This document shows, in pieces, positions 24,663 to 32,584 of a stretch of DNA of 39,971 bases (within the stretch, counting starts at the first letter, position 1; the number at the start of each line of letters is the position of its first letter). Source of the stretch: an uncultured Hyphomicrobiales bacterium (GTDB lineage Bacteria; Pseudomonadota; Alphaproteobacteria; Rhizobiales; Beijerinckiaceae). The stretch lies in NCBI GenBank assembly GCA_903900975.1, contig CAIUPE010000102.1, forward strand, positions 1 through 39,971, in the 5' to 3' direction. Both the position numbers and the translations under genes were made by a program. Under the pieces are notes generated by a model, which worked only from the letters and a program-made list of their open reading frames with translations, was not told the DNA's origin and searched no databases.

Positions 24663-26279
24663 TTAGCCGCGCGCGCGAAGCTCGCGGCGGATGATTTTGC
24701 CGGTGGTTGTCATGGGCAGCGAAGCCACAAATTCAATTTCTCGCGGATATTCATGGGCCGAAAGCCTCTGTTTGACGAAATCGCGAATATCATCTGTGAG
24801 CGCGTTGGAAGGCTCAAATTCAGGTCGCAGCACTAAAAAGGCTTTTACAATTTCGGTTCTAAGCGGATCGGGTTTGCCAACAGCGGCCGCGAGCGCCACG
24901 GCGGGATGGCAGATCAGACAATCCTCGATCTCGACCGGCCCGATGCGATAGCTTGATGAGGTAATCACATCATCATCGCGACCAATAAACCGGATATAGC
25001 CTTCTTCATCCGTGACGCCCTGATCGCCCGTCGTCATCCATTCGCCGATGAATTTTTCTATTGTTGCCGTCTCGCGGTTCCAGTAGCCCAAAAACATCAC
25101 AGGGTCGGGGCGTTGAATGGCGATTTGCCCGACTTCGCCTGGCATGCACGGCGAGCCATCGTCGCGGATGATGGCGACGACATGGCCCGGCACAGGCTTG
25201 CCTATAAAGCCGGGTTTCGTCATGCCGAGGGCGCCCGATGAGCCGATGACGAGGTTGCACTCGGTTTGGCCATAGGCCTCATTAATGGTGAGGCCCAGCG
25301 CTTCTTGCGCCCATAACAACGTTTCAGCGCCCAGCGCTTCCCCTGCCGAGGCGATGGTGCGGAGCTGAAGTTCATAGGTGCTTCGTGGGTTTGGAACGGT
25401 GCGGAGCATTCGTAGCGCTGTGGGCGGGATAAAGATGTTGCGGATCTTGAGATCGGCAATCAATTGCCAGGCCTCGTTCGGATCGAATTTTTCGAATTTC
25501 CGCGCAACCACCGGAATGCCGAGCGAGAGCGAGGGCAAGAGGCCGTTGAGCAAACCGCCGGCCCATGCCCAATCGGCGGGTGTCCAGAGGAGATCGCCTT
25601 CTTGGGGCAAGAATTCATGCACGAGTTGGAAGCCCGGCAAATGGCCCGGCAGCACGCGATGGCCATGCAACGCGCCTTTGGGTTGGCCCGTAGTGCCCGA
25701 GGTATAAATCATCAGGGCCGGATCATCGGGCGTGGTATCGACCGGTGTGAAGTCTGACGGCTGGCTGGCCAAGGCTTCGTTATAATCTTGGGCTGCACCC
25801 TCGGGCCCATCAATGGACAGTAGCAGCTTGAAGGCGGGCATACCGCCCGGTGCGGAGCGAAGTTTGGCAAGCCCCGCCGCATTGGTAATTAACCCCGTGA
25901 CGCCTGCATCGTCCAGACGATAGGTCAGCGCGTCGATGCCGAACAGGACGGCTAAGGGCAAGGCCACCGCGCCCGCTTTATAGATCGCTATATGGCTTTC
26001 GGCGACTTCGCGCGATTGCGGCAATAAAATTGCGATGCGTTCGCCCCGCTCAATGCCGGACGATACCAAGAGATTGGCTAGGCGGTTCGATTGGGCGCGC
26101 AGAGCCCCATAGCTTACCCGCGTAACGGTTCCGTCATCGGCCACATCGAGCAAAGCGAGGCGGTCAGGTTCGCGCTCGGCCCAGCGATCGCATACCGCCA
26201 CGCCGATATTGTAGCGTGCCGGAATATCCCACCGGAACGCGGCGTGCAGCTGTTTTTCGTCTCTGATATCGGGAAGCAT
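24663..26279 (-). CDS. AMP-forming acyl-CoA synthetase (medium-chain/acetyl-CoA type)
   Basis: This 538-residue adenylating enzyme has phosphate loop I-Y-T-S-G-T-T-G-Q-P-K-G, adenine motif N-E-A-Y-G-Q-T-E, T-G-D-Q-G hinge region and C-terminal T-T-G-K-I-I-R-R-E-L-R with the adenylation lysine. W-T-P-A-D-W-A-W-A-G-G is typical of the acetate/medium-chain acyl-CoA synthetase branch. It activates a carboxylic acid to its CoA thioester with ATP. Length is normal. It ends 76 bp before the LysE gene start and begins 93 bp from the putR stop. The acyl substrate is not determined by sequence. Confidence 0.92.
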   Translation of the reverse strand: MLPDIRDEKQLHAAFRWDIPARYNIGVAVCDRWAEREPDRLALLDVADDGTVTRVSYGALRAQSNRLANLLVSSGIERGERIAILLPQSREVAESHIAIYKAGAVALPLAVLFGIDALTYRLDDAGVTGLITNAAGLAKLRSAPGGMPAFKLLLSIDGPEGAAQDYNEALASQPSDFTPVDTTPDDPALMIYTSGTTGQPKGALHGHRVLPGHLPGFQLVHEFLPQEGDLLWTPADWAWAGGLLNGLLPSLSLGIPVVARKFEKFDPNEAWQLIADLKIRNIFIPPTALRMLRTVPNPRSTYELQLRTIASAGEALGAETLLWAQEALGLTINEAYGQTECNLVIGSSGALGMTKPGFIGKPVPGHVVAIIRDDGSPCMPGEVGQIAIQRPDPVMFLGYWNRETATIEKFIGEWMTTGDQGVTDEEGYIRFIGRDDDVITSSSYRIGPVEIEDCLICHPAVALAAAVGKPDPLRTEIVKAFLVLRPEFEPSNALTDDIRDFVKQRLSAHEYPREIEFVASLPMTTTGKIIRRELRARG

Positions 26280-26372
26280 GAAACGGCCTGACCCTGCCCA
26301 AAACGGACGCCACCATAAACGCGAAAACCTTCATAGTGCAATGCAATAGGTGCGGTGCAGCACGGGACGCGA

Positions 26373-26834
26373 TTAAACCGGAAGGGCGCCGTCGGATTTG
26401 ACCTCTTCCATGACGGCATAGGTGCGGCTTTCTTTCACACCCGGTAACGCCAGCAGCACATCGCCCAGCAGGCTGCGATAGGCGGCCATATCGGCCACGC
26501 GCGTTTTAACCAGATAGTCAAACCCGCCCGCAACCATGTGGCATTCCAGCACTTCGGGCGAACGTTTGACGGCGTCGGCAAACCGTTCGAACACATCCGG
26601 CGTGGTTTTATCGAGCGTTACCTCGATAAAGACGAGCAGGCCGAGGCCGAGCTTTTTGGGGTCGAGCATCGCGCGATAGCCCAGCACATAATGTTCGCGC
26701 TGTAACCTTTTGATGCGCTCGCTGGCGGCCGTAGGCGACAGACCGATTTTATCGGCCAGCTCCACGGTGGTGATGCGGCCATCCTCTTGCAGCATTTTGA
26801 GGATGTTACGGTCGGTACGGTCAAGCTCGGACAT
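26373..26834 (-). CDS. putR: Lrp/AsnC-family regulator, probable PutR
   Basis: This 153-residue protein has an N-terminal helix-turn-helix (L-D-R-T-D-R-N-I-L-K-M-L-Q-E-D-G-R, then E-L-A-D-K-I-G-L-S-P-T-A-A-S-E-R-I) and a C-terminal RAM/AsnC effector domain (V-A-G-G-F-D-Y-L-V-K-T). It is divergent from putA, the arrangement of PutR in Agrobacterium and Rhodobacter, where it activates putA in response to proline. A perfect 15-nt palindrome lies between the two genes. The proline role is inferred from this position. Confidence 0.88.
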   Translation of the reverse strand: MSELDRTDRNILKMLQEDGRITTVELADKIGLSPTAASERIKRLQREHYVLGYRAMLDPKKLGLGLLVFIEVTLDKTTPDVFERFADAVKRSPEVLECHMVAGGFDYLVKTRVADMAAYRSLLGDVLLALPGVKESRTYAVMEEVKSDGALPV

Positions 26835-26859
26835 GATATCTCTAAATTTTTCTAATATT

Positions 26860-26874
26860 TAGTGAATTTCACTA
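26860..26874. promoter_or_regulatory. Candidate PutR operator, perfect 15-nt palindrome
   Basis: TAGTGAA and TTCACTA flank a single central T in the 126-bp gap between putR and putA. The size and AT-rich centre fit an Lrp/AsnC-family dimer site. It lies 26 bp upstream of putR and 87 bp upstream of putA, so it could serve autoregulation and putA activation. Confidence 0.65.
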
Positions 26875-26960
26875 CTATATGGCAAAATATGCCCATTAAA
26901 TCACCATCTATTTTACGTTATGAATGGAATATCACATATCGCCATCAGGAGTGTCTCACC

Positions 26961-29900
26961 ATGTCCAACCTTGCCGCATTTCGTACCGATCTTGCCCCAA
27001 GTGACGAGGGCATGGCTGCAAGCCTATTGGCTAAGGCCTCGCTCGCCTCCGATGCCGAGCAGCGGATTGATGCCTCAGCGCGCGGGATGATTGAGGCTAT
27101 TCGCTCGAAAACGTCCGGTTTGGGCGGTGTTGAGGAATTGCTGCGGGAATATTCGCTTTCGACGCCGGAAGGTCTGGCGCTGATGGTGCTGGCCGAAGCC
27201 TTATTGCGCGTGCCGGATGCGGCAACGTCGGATCAGCTGATCGAAGACAAGCTCGGCCAAGGCGATTTTTTGCACCATGAGACGCAATCGGGCGCTTTGT
27301 TGGTGTCTGCTTCTGCTTGGGCGTTGGGCATTACGGCCCGCGTGATCCAGCCGGGCGAGACGCCGGAAAGCATGATCGGCCAATTGGTGAAGCGGCTTGG
27401 CCTGCCTGCCGTTCGCACGGCCACTAAGCAGGCGATGCGCGTATTGGGCAGCCATTTTGTGCTCGGCCAGACGATTGGCGAGGCTTTGGATCGCGCGCGT
27501 TCAGGTGCCGGGCGGCTTTTCCGCTACTCCTTCGATATGCTCGGCGAAGGTGCGCGCACGCAGGAAGACGCCGACCGCTATTTTGCCTCTTATAGCGCAG
27601 CGATTAAGGCCATTGGCGAAGCTGCTGGCAATGAGCCTTTGCCTGCGCGGCCCGGCATTTCGGTGAAGCTCTCGGCGCTCCATCCGCGCTATGAATGGGT
27701 GTCGCGCGAACGCGTGATGCACGAGCTTGTGCCGGTGCTGCTTGATTTGGCGCAACAGGCCAAACAATACGATATGAATTTCACCATTGATGCAGAAGAA
27801 GCCGACCGGCTTGAACTCTCGCTCGATGTGATTGCCGCCGTGTTCGCTGACCCCTCGCTTGCAGGCTGGGATGGCTTTGGTCTGGCCATCCAAGCCTATC
27901 AAAAGCGCGCGATGGAAGTGATTGACTGGATTGACGCGCTGGCCGCTCACCATGGTCGCCGCATGATGGTGCGTCTGGTGAAGGGGGCTTACTGGGATTC
28001 GGAAGTCAAACGCGCGCAGGAACGCGGGCTTGAAGATTATCCGGTGTTTACCCGCAAGGCGATGACGGATTTGAACTATGTTGCTTGCGCCGAGCGGTTG
28101 CTGGCGGCGCGCCCGCGCCTCTATCCGCAATTTGCCACCCATAATGCGTTGACGGTGGCTTCTATTTTAGAGCGGGCCGGGGGCGTTGAAGGCTTCGAGT
28201 TCCAGCGGCTGCATGGCATGGGCGATGCGCTTTATCAGCATATGCTGAAAGACCGCCCCGGCCTTGCCTGCCGCACCTATGCGCCGGTTGGCGGACATAG
28301 CGATTTGCTGGCCTATCTCGTGCGGCGTTTGCTTGAAAATGGAGCGAATTCCTCCTTTGTGTCGGTGGCGGCTGATCCGAATGTGTCGGTTGAGACATTG
28401 CTGACGCGGCCGCAAGCGATCATCGCCACGGCAGAGAAAGCGCGCCATCCGCATTTGCCCATGCCTGCCGATTTATACGCGCCGCGTCGCCGTAATTCGT
28501 CGGGTGTAGAGCTTGGCCATGCCGCCTCGCTTGATGGGCTTTTGGCTCAGATCGAGATCTCTAAAGCGGTTATGCCGAATGCGGTTCCGCTGATTGTCGG
28601 TAAAGCCGTTTCGGGTGTGTCGCGGGATGTCGTGTCCCCGATTGATGGCAAGTTGAAGGTCGGCACGGTTGTCGAGGCAGATGCCGCTACCGCCACATTA
28701 GCCATGGAAGCGGCCCGTAAGGGTTTTCGCGCATGGGACAGAACGCCCGCTGCTACCCGCGCGGCGGTGCTCGAAAAGGCGGCCGATCTGCTGGAAGCGC
28801 GCCGTGGCTTGTTCCTGCATATCTTGCGCGTTGAAGCAGGCAAGACGCTGGATGATGCGCTGTCTGAACTGCGTGAAGCCGTCGATTTCTGCCGGTTTTA
28901 TGCCGCGGAAGCGCGCGCGATTTGCGGTGAGGGCGAGGTTCTGCCGGGTCCAACGGGTGAGGATAACCGCTTGGTGCGGCGCGGACGCGGTGTGTTTGTG
29001 TGCATCAGCCCGTGGAATTTCCCGCTCGCGATTTTCTTAGGCCAAGTCACAGCCGCGCTCGCTGCGGGCAATGCGGTGATTGCGAAACCTGCCGAGCAAA
29101 CGCCATTGGTGGCGTTTGAAGCCGTCAAGCTGCTGCATGAAGCAGGTGTACCGGGCTCAGCGTTGCACTTCGTACCGGGTGCGGGCGAGACGGGTGCGGC
29201 TTTGGTGTCTCATCCTGCTGTTGGTGGCGTAGCGTTTACGGGTTCCACCGAAACGGCTTGGCGGATCAACCGCTCGCTTGCGGCCAAAGACGGCCCAATT
29301 GTTCCCCTGATTGCGGAGACGGGCGGTATCAACGCCATGATCGTCGATGCAACGGCCTTGTCCGAGCAGGTATCGGACGATGTGGTAATGTCGGCCTTCC
29401 GCTCGGCGGGCCAGCGCTGCTCGGCTTTGCGGCTCCTTTGTGTGCAAGACGATGTGGCCGACAAAATGATCGCGATGATCGCGGGCGCTGCGTCCGAGCT
29501 CAAAGTCGCTGATCCGCGCGAGCCTTCGTCCCATATCGGACCGGTGATTGATGCGGAAGCCAAAGCGGGGCTGGATGCGCATGTTGCCACCATGGCTAAA
29601 ACGGCAAAGATGCATTTTGCCGGTGTTGCACCAAAAGACGGCACCTACGTCGCGCCGCATCTGTTCGAAATCGGCAAAGTCACCGACCTTCAACGCGAGG
29701 TGTTTGGCCCGATTTTGCATGTTGTCCGGTGGAAATCCGGCCAGTTGGATGCGCTTTTAGACGCCATTGACGGGCTCGGCTACGGCCTGACGCTGGGCGT
29801 GCATTCGCGGATCGATACGGTGGTTGAAAAGATCGTCGACCGGTTGGACGCGGGCAATTGCTACATCAACCGCAACATGATCGGCGCGGTGGTCGGCACG

Positions 29901-30047
29901 CAACCTTTTGGTGGTTCGCGGCTTTCCGGCACCGGCCCGAAAGCGGGCGGGCCGGATTATCTGCGCCGGTTTACACTGGAGCAAACGGTGACGGTGAACA
30001 CGGCTGCGGCGGGTGGGAACGCCAGTTTGATTGCGATGGGGGAGTAA
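26961..30047 (+). CDS. putA: Bifunctional proline dehydrogenase / glutamate-semialdehyde dehydrogenase PutA
   Basis: This 1028-residue enzyme oxidises proline to glutamate. The FAD-dependent PRODH barrel occupies about residues 60-470 (R-L-V-K-G-A-Y-W-D-S-E near 338; R-R-L-L-E-N-G-A-N-S-S-F in the flavin-site helix). The NAD-dependent P5C dehydrogenase covers about 530-1010, with catalytic Glu786 in A-E-T-G-G and Cys820 in G-Q-R-C-S-A. No ribbon-helix-helix DNA-binding domain is present, so it is the short, non-repressor type; control presumably falls to the divergent Lrp-type protein. ATG 26961 has AGGAG 9 nt upstream and avoids an extension through the operator region. Confidence 0.95.
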   Translation: MSNLAAFRTDLAPSDEGMAASLLAKASLASDAEQRIDASARGMIEAIRSKTSGLGGVEELLREYSLSTPEGLALMVLAEALLRVPDAATSDQLIEDKLGQGDFLHHETQSGALLVSASAWALGITARVIQPGETPESMIGQLVKRLGLPAVRTATKQAMRVLGSHFVLGQTIGEALDRARSGAGRLFRYSFDMLGEGARTQEDADRYFASYSAAIKAIGEAAGNEPLPARPGISVKLSALHPRYEWVSRERVMHELVPVLLDLAQQAKQYDMNFTIDAEEADRLELSLDVIAAVFADPSLAGWDGFGLAIQAYQKRAMEVIDWIDALAAHHGRRMMVRLVKGAYWDSEVKRAQERGLEDYPVFTRKAMTDLNYVACAERLLAARPRLYPQFATHNALTVASILERAGGVEGFEFQRLHGMGDALYQHMLKDRPGLACRTYAPVGGHSDLLAYLVRRLLENGANSSFVSVAADPNVSVETLLTRPQAIIATAEKARHPHLPMPADLYAPRRRNSSGVELGHAASLDGLLAQIEISKAVMPNAVPLIVGKAVSGVSRDVVSPIDGKLKVGTVVEADAATATLAMEAARKGFRAWDRTPAATRAAVLEKAADLLEARRGLFLHILRVEAGKTLDDALSELREAVDFCRFYAAEARAICGEGEVLPGPTGEDNRLVRRGRGVFVCISPWNFPLAIFLGQVTAALAAGNAVIAKPAEQTPLVAFEAVKLLHEAGVPGSALHFVPGAGETGAALVSHPAVGGVAFTGSTETAWRINRSLAAKDGPIVPLIAETGGINAMIVDATALSEQVSDDVVMSAFRSAGQRCSALRLLCVQDDVADKMIAMIAGAASELKVADPREPSSHIGPVIDAEAKAGLDAHVATMAKTAKMHFAGVAPKDGTYVAPHLFEIGKVTDLQREVFGPILHVVRWKSGQLDALLDAIDGLGYGLTLGVHSRIDTVVEKIVDRLDAGNCYINRNMIGAVVGTQPFGGSRLSGTGPKAGGPDYLRRFTLEQTVTVNTAAAGGNASLIAMGE

Positions 30048-30059
30048 AATCTACCCAAC

Positions 30060-30089
30060 CGTCATTGCTTCGCTTATCGCTCGCAAATG
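30060..30089. repeat. Half-copy of the palindromic intergenic repeat after putA
   Basis: The segment shares TTGCTTCGC, TCGCTCGCAA and ATG blocks with the right arm of the full repeat at 32241-32328. It lies 12 bp after the putA stop. The rest of the putA-rplS gap (30090-30283) holds a weak imperfect dyad near 30093-30117 and no gene. Confidence 0.55.
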
Positions 30090-30283
30090 CACGATTGAAA
30101 GAATTGAATCTTCAATCATCATGGTAGATGACGATTCAAAACTGAGCGTGCTTTTTTCGCTCTATGAGAGTCGACATTCGCTCCAACTTTCTATATACAC
30201 CCCACTTTAACTCACAACAGCGAGCCGAAGCGCTGACGGATGGGCCCTAGGGCTACTGAGGTCAAACCGGCAGGAGACTTGAT

Positions 30284-30667
30284 ATGAATATTATTCAGCA
30301 GCTCGAAAAAGAGCAGGCCGATAAACTCGCCGCCATCCGTCCAATTCCGGATTTTGAGCCCGGCGATACCGTACAGGTTAACGTGAAAGTTGTTGAAGGC
30401 GAGCGTTCGCGCGTGCAGGCCTATGAAGGCGTTTGCATTGCGCGTAATGGCGGCGGCATCAATGAGAGCTTCACCGTTCGTAAGATTTCCTACGGCGAAG
30501 GCGTCGAGCGCGTGTTTCCCGTTTATTCGCCCATGATCGACTCGATCAAGGTGATCCGTCGTGGCACGGTGCGTCGTGCGAAGCTGTATTACCTGCGCGA
30601 TCGTCGCGGTAAATCGGCTCGTATCGTCGAGCGCAAGACCGGCCACGGCTTCGAAGACAAAGCCTAA
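30284..30667 (+). CDS. rplS: 50S ribosomal protein L19
   Basis: This 127-residue protein is L19: [13 protein letters not shown] near residue 24, then [13 protein letters not shown], then [12 protein letters not shown] near 80, and [17 protein letters not shown]. It sits at the 30S-50S interface. The ATG has AGGAG 7 nt upstream. The usual rpsP-rimM-trmD partners are not upstream; putA is. leuC follows after a terminator-like hairpin. Confidence 0.97.
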   Translation: MNIIQQLEKEQADKLAAIRPIPDFEPGDTVQVNVKVVEGERSRVQAYEGVCIARNGGGINESFTVRKISYGEGVERVFPVYSPMIDSIKVIRRGTVRRAKLYYLRDRRGKSARIVERKTGHGFEDKA

Positions 30668-30696
30668 TCTATCCAAGGCTTTGGACGGTTTGACGG

Positions 30697-30732
30697 GGCG
30701 CGGCCAGATATGGGCGCGCCTTTGTCGTTTTA
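30697..30732 (+). terminator. Probable intrinsic terminator of rplS
   Basis: GGCGCG (30697-30702) and CGCGCC (30715-30720) form a 6-bp GC stem around a 12-nt loop, followed by a T-rich tract with GTC interruptions. It lies 30 bp after rplS and about 80 bp before leuC. Confidence 0.6.
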
Positions 30733-30812
30733 AAATTGATGTGAAATTTCGTTGAAGTCGGTTGCCCTTCTCTGGCATGAAGGGGCGATCTTTAAAAACG
30801 GCGAGTAAAACA

Positions 30813-32228
30813 ATGGCGAATTCTTCTGCACCGCGCACCCTGTATGACAAGATCTGGGACGATCATGTTGTCGATACCCAGCCGGATGGCACCTGCCTGC
30901 TCTATATCGACCGGCATCTGGTGCACGAAGTAACCTCGCCTCAGGCGTTTGAAGGCCTGCGCATGACGGGCCGCAAGGTTCGCGCGCCGGAAAAGACGCT
31001 GGCCGTGGTCGACCACAACGTGCCGACGTCTGATCGCTCGCATGGTATTTCTGATCCCGAGGCCGCCACACAGGTTGCGGCTTTGGCCGAGAATGCGCGT
31101 GAATTCGGCATCGAATATTTCAACGAGCTCGATAAGCGTCAGGGTGTTGTCCACATCATCGGACCAGAGCAGGGCTTTACGCTTCCCGGCACCACGATTG
31201 TGTGCGGCGATAGCCACACCTCAACGCATGGCGCGTTTGGCGCGTTGGCGCATGGCATCGGCACGTCGGAAGTCGAGCATGTGCTCGCGACCCAAACGCT
31301 GATCCAGTCCAAAGCCAAGAATATGCGCATTACGGTCGACGGCAAACTGCCCGCTGGCGTGACGGCGAAGGATATTATTTTGGCCATCATCGGCGAAATC
31401 GGCACCGCCGGTGGAACCGGCCATGTCATGGAATATACGGGCGAGGCGATCCGCGCTTTGTCGATGGAAGGTCGCATGACGATCTGCAACATGTCGATTG
31501 AAGGCGGCGCGCGCGCTGGCTTGGTAGCGCCCGATGAGAAGACCTACGCCTATCTCATGGGTCGTCCGAAGGCGCCGAAGGGCATGGCATGGGATATGGC
31601 CAAAGCCTATTGGGAAACGCTCGTTACCGATGAGGGCGCGCATTTCGACCGTGAAATCCGGCTTGATGCTGCTAATCTGCCACCCATCGTGACATGGGGA
31701 ACGAGCCCTGAAGACGTCGTATCGGTCGAGGGCGTTGTGCCTCATGCCGACAGCGGCCATACCGAACAGAAGAAGGCTTCCATCGCCCGTGCGCTTGATT
31801 ATATGGGCCTGAAGGGCGGCGAGAAGATGACCGACATCAAGCTGGATCGCGTGTTCATCGGCTCCTGCACCAATGGCCGCATCGAGGATTTGCGGGCGGT
31901 TGCGAAGGCCGTTGAAGGCAAAAAGGTGGCTTCCACCGTTTCCGCGATGATCGTACCGGGTTCGGGCCTTGTGAAATTGCAGGCGGAAGAAGAAGGTCTC
32001 GACACAATCTTCAAGGCGGCGGGCTTTGACTGGCGTGAGCCGGGCTGCTCAATGTGCTTGGCGATGAATGCCGACAAATTGGCACCGGGCGAACGGTGCG
32101 CCTCAACCTCGAACCGCAACTTTGAAGGCCGTCAGGGCTTCAAGGGCCGCACGCATCTGGTGTCGCCCGTGATGGCGGCGGCAGCAGCTATTGAAGGGCA
32201 TTTTGTTGACGTGAGGACTTGGGGTTAA
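30813..32228 (+). CDS. leuC: 3-isopropylmalate dehydratase large subunit
   Basis: This 471-residue aconitase-family enzyme isomerises isopropylmalate in leucine synthesis with LeuD. The [4Fe-4S] ligands are Cys352 in G-S-C-T-N-G-R and Cys412 and Cys415 in [15 protein letters not shown] near 135 is the substrate signature. ATG 30813 gives the family length and starts [15 protein letters not shown]. rplS lies just upstream, an alphaproteobacterial pairing. leuD is not found in the window. Confidence 0.96.
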   Translation: MANSSAPRTLYDKIWDDHVVDTQPDGTCLLYIDRHLVHEVTSPQAFEGLRMTGRKVRAPEKTLAVVDHNVPTSDRSHGISDPEAATQVAALAENAREFGIEYFNELDKRQGVVHIIGPEQGFTLPGTTIVCGDSHTSTHGAFGALAHGIGTSEVEHVLATQTLIQSKAKNMRITVDGKLPAGVTAKDIILAIIGEIGTAGGTGHVMEYTGEAIRALSMEGRMTICNMSIEGGARAGLVAPDEKTYAYLMGRPKAPKGMAWDMAKAYWETLVTDEGAHFDREIRLDAANLPPIVTWGTSPEDVVSVEGVVPHADSGHTEQKKASIARALDYMGLKGGEKMTDIKLDRVFIGSCTNGRIEDLRAVAKAVEGKKVASTVSAMIVPGSGLVKLQAEEEGLDTIFKAAGFDWREPGCSMCLAMNADKLAPGERCASTSNRNFEGRQGFKGRTHLVSPVMAAAAAIEGHFVDVRTWG

Positions 32229-32240
32229 TCCGCTCTTTTT

Positions 32241-32328
32241 CGTCATTGCGAGGAGCGAAGCGACGCGGCAACCTAGAGATCGGTTCGTTGCCATCAGCTG
32301 GGTTGCTTCGCGTTCGCTCGCAATGGCG
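32241..32328. repeat. REP-like palindromic intergenic repeat
   Basis: The left arm (32241 on) reads CGTCATTGCGAGGAGCGAAG and the right arm (to 32328) mirrors it: 11 of the outer 12 bases pair, and GGTTGC matches GCAACC inside. This is the style of palindromic elements scattered between genes of many alphaproteobacteria. It lies 12 bp after leuC and could fold into a long mRNA hairpin that ends or protects that transcript. Confidence 0.75.
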
Positions 32329-32338
32329 GATGATTGGA

Positions 32339-32584
32339 ATGAACGCTATGGCTCCCGTAGACCCCTCCCACCAAGCCAAGCGTGATCTGGCTCGCTTGGC
32401 TGCTGATCGCGATACGCTTGGCACCTCGGCGCTTGCTCGTATGGCTGAGCATCTTCGGGCGGATGATGCGTCCGCCGATGATGCCATCGAGAAATGGGGT
32501 AAGCGCATCGGCCGAGGGCTGGGCGCAGTTTTTTTTGTCTTCCTTGCCGGCTCTTTGATACTGAAGGCGTTCAACTGGTATTAA
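32339..32584 (+). CDS. Small membrane protein of unknown function
   Basis: This predicted 81-residue protein has a charged, Ala-rich helical N-terminal two-thirds and one C-terminal hydrophobic helix (L-G-A-V-F-F-V-F-L-A-G-S-L-I-L), suggesting a tail-anchored inner-membrane protein. ATG 32339 or ATG 32348 may be the start; any longer frame would run through the palindromic repeat. The stop overlaps the convergent dehydratase gene by 4 bp. No function is recognised. Confidence 0.6.
   Translation: MNAMAPVDPSHQAKRDLARLAADRDTLGTSALARMAEHLRADDASADDAIEKWGKRIGRGLGAVFFVFLAGSLILKAFNWY

Noticed and set aside
27501-28142. A 213-codon minus-strand frame inside putA
   Set aside because: It is antisense to the conserved PRODH domain with no family match visible and no plausible ribosome site.
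30090-30283. A ribosomal-protein leader element before rplS
   Set aside because: Only weak short dyads are visible and none matches a leader I know; not supported.
30212-30850. A 212-codon minus-strand frame across rplS
   Set aside because: It covers the L19 gene and the leuC start in antisense; L19 is unambiguous.
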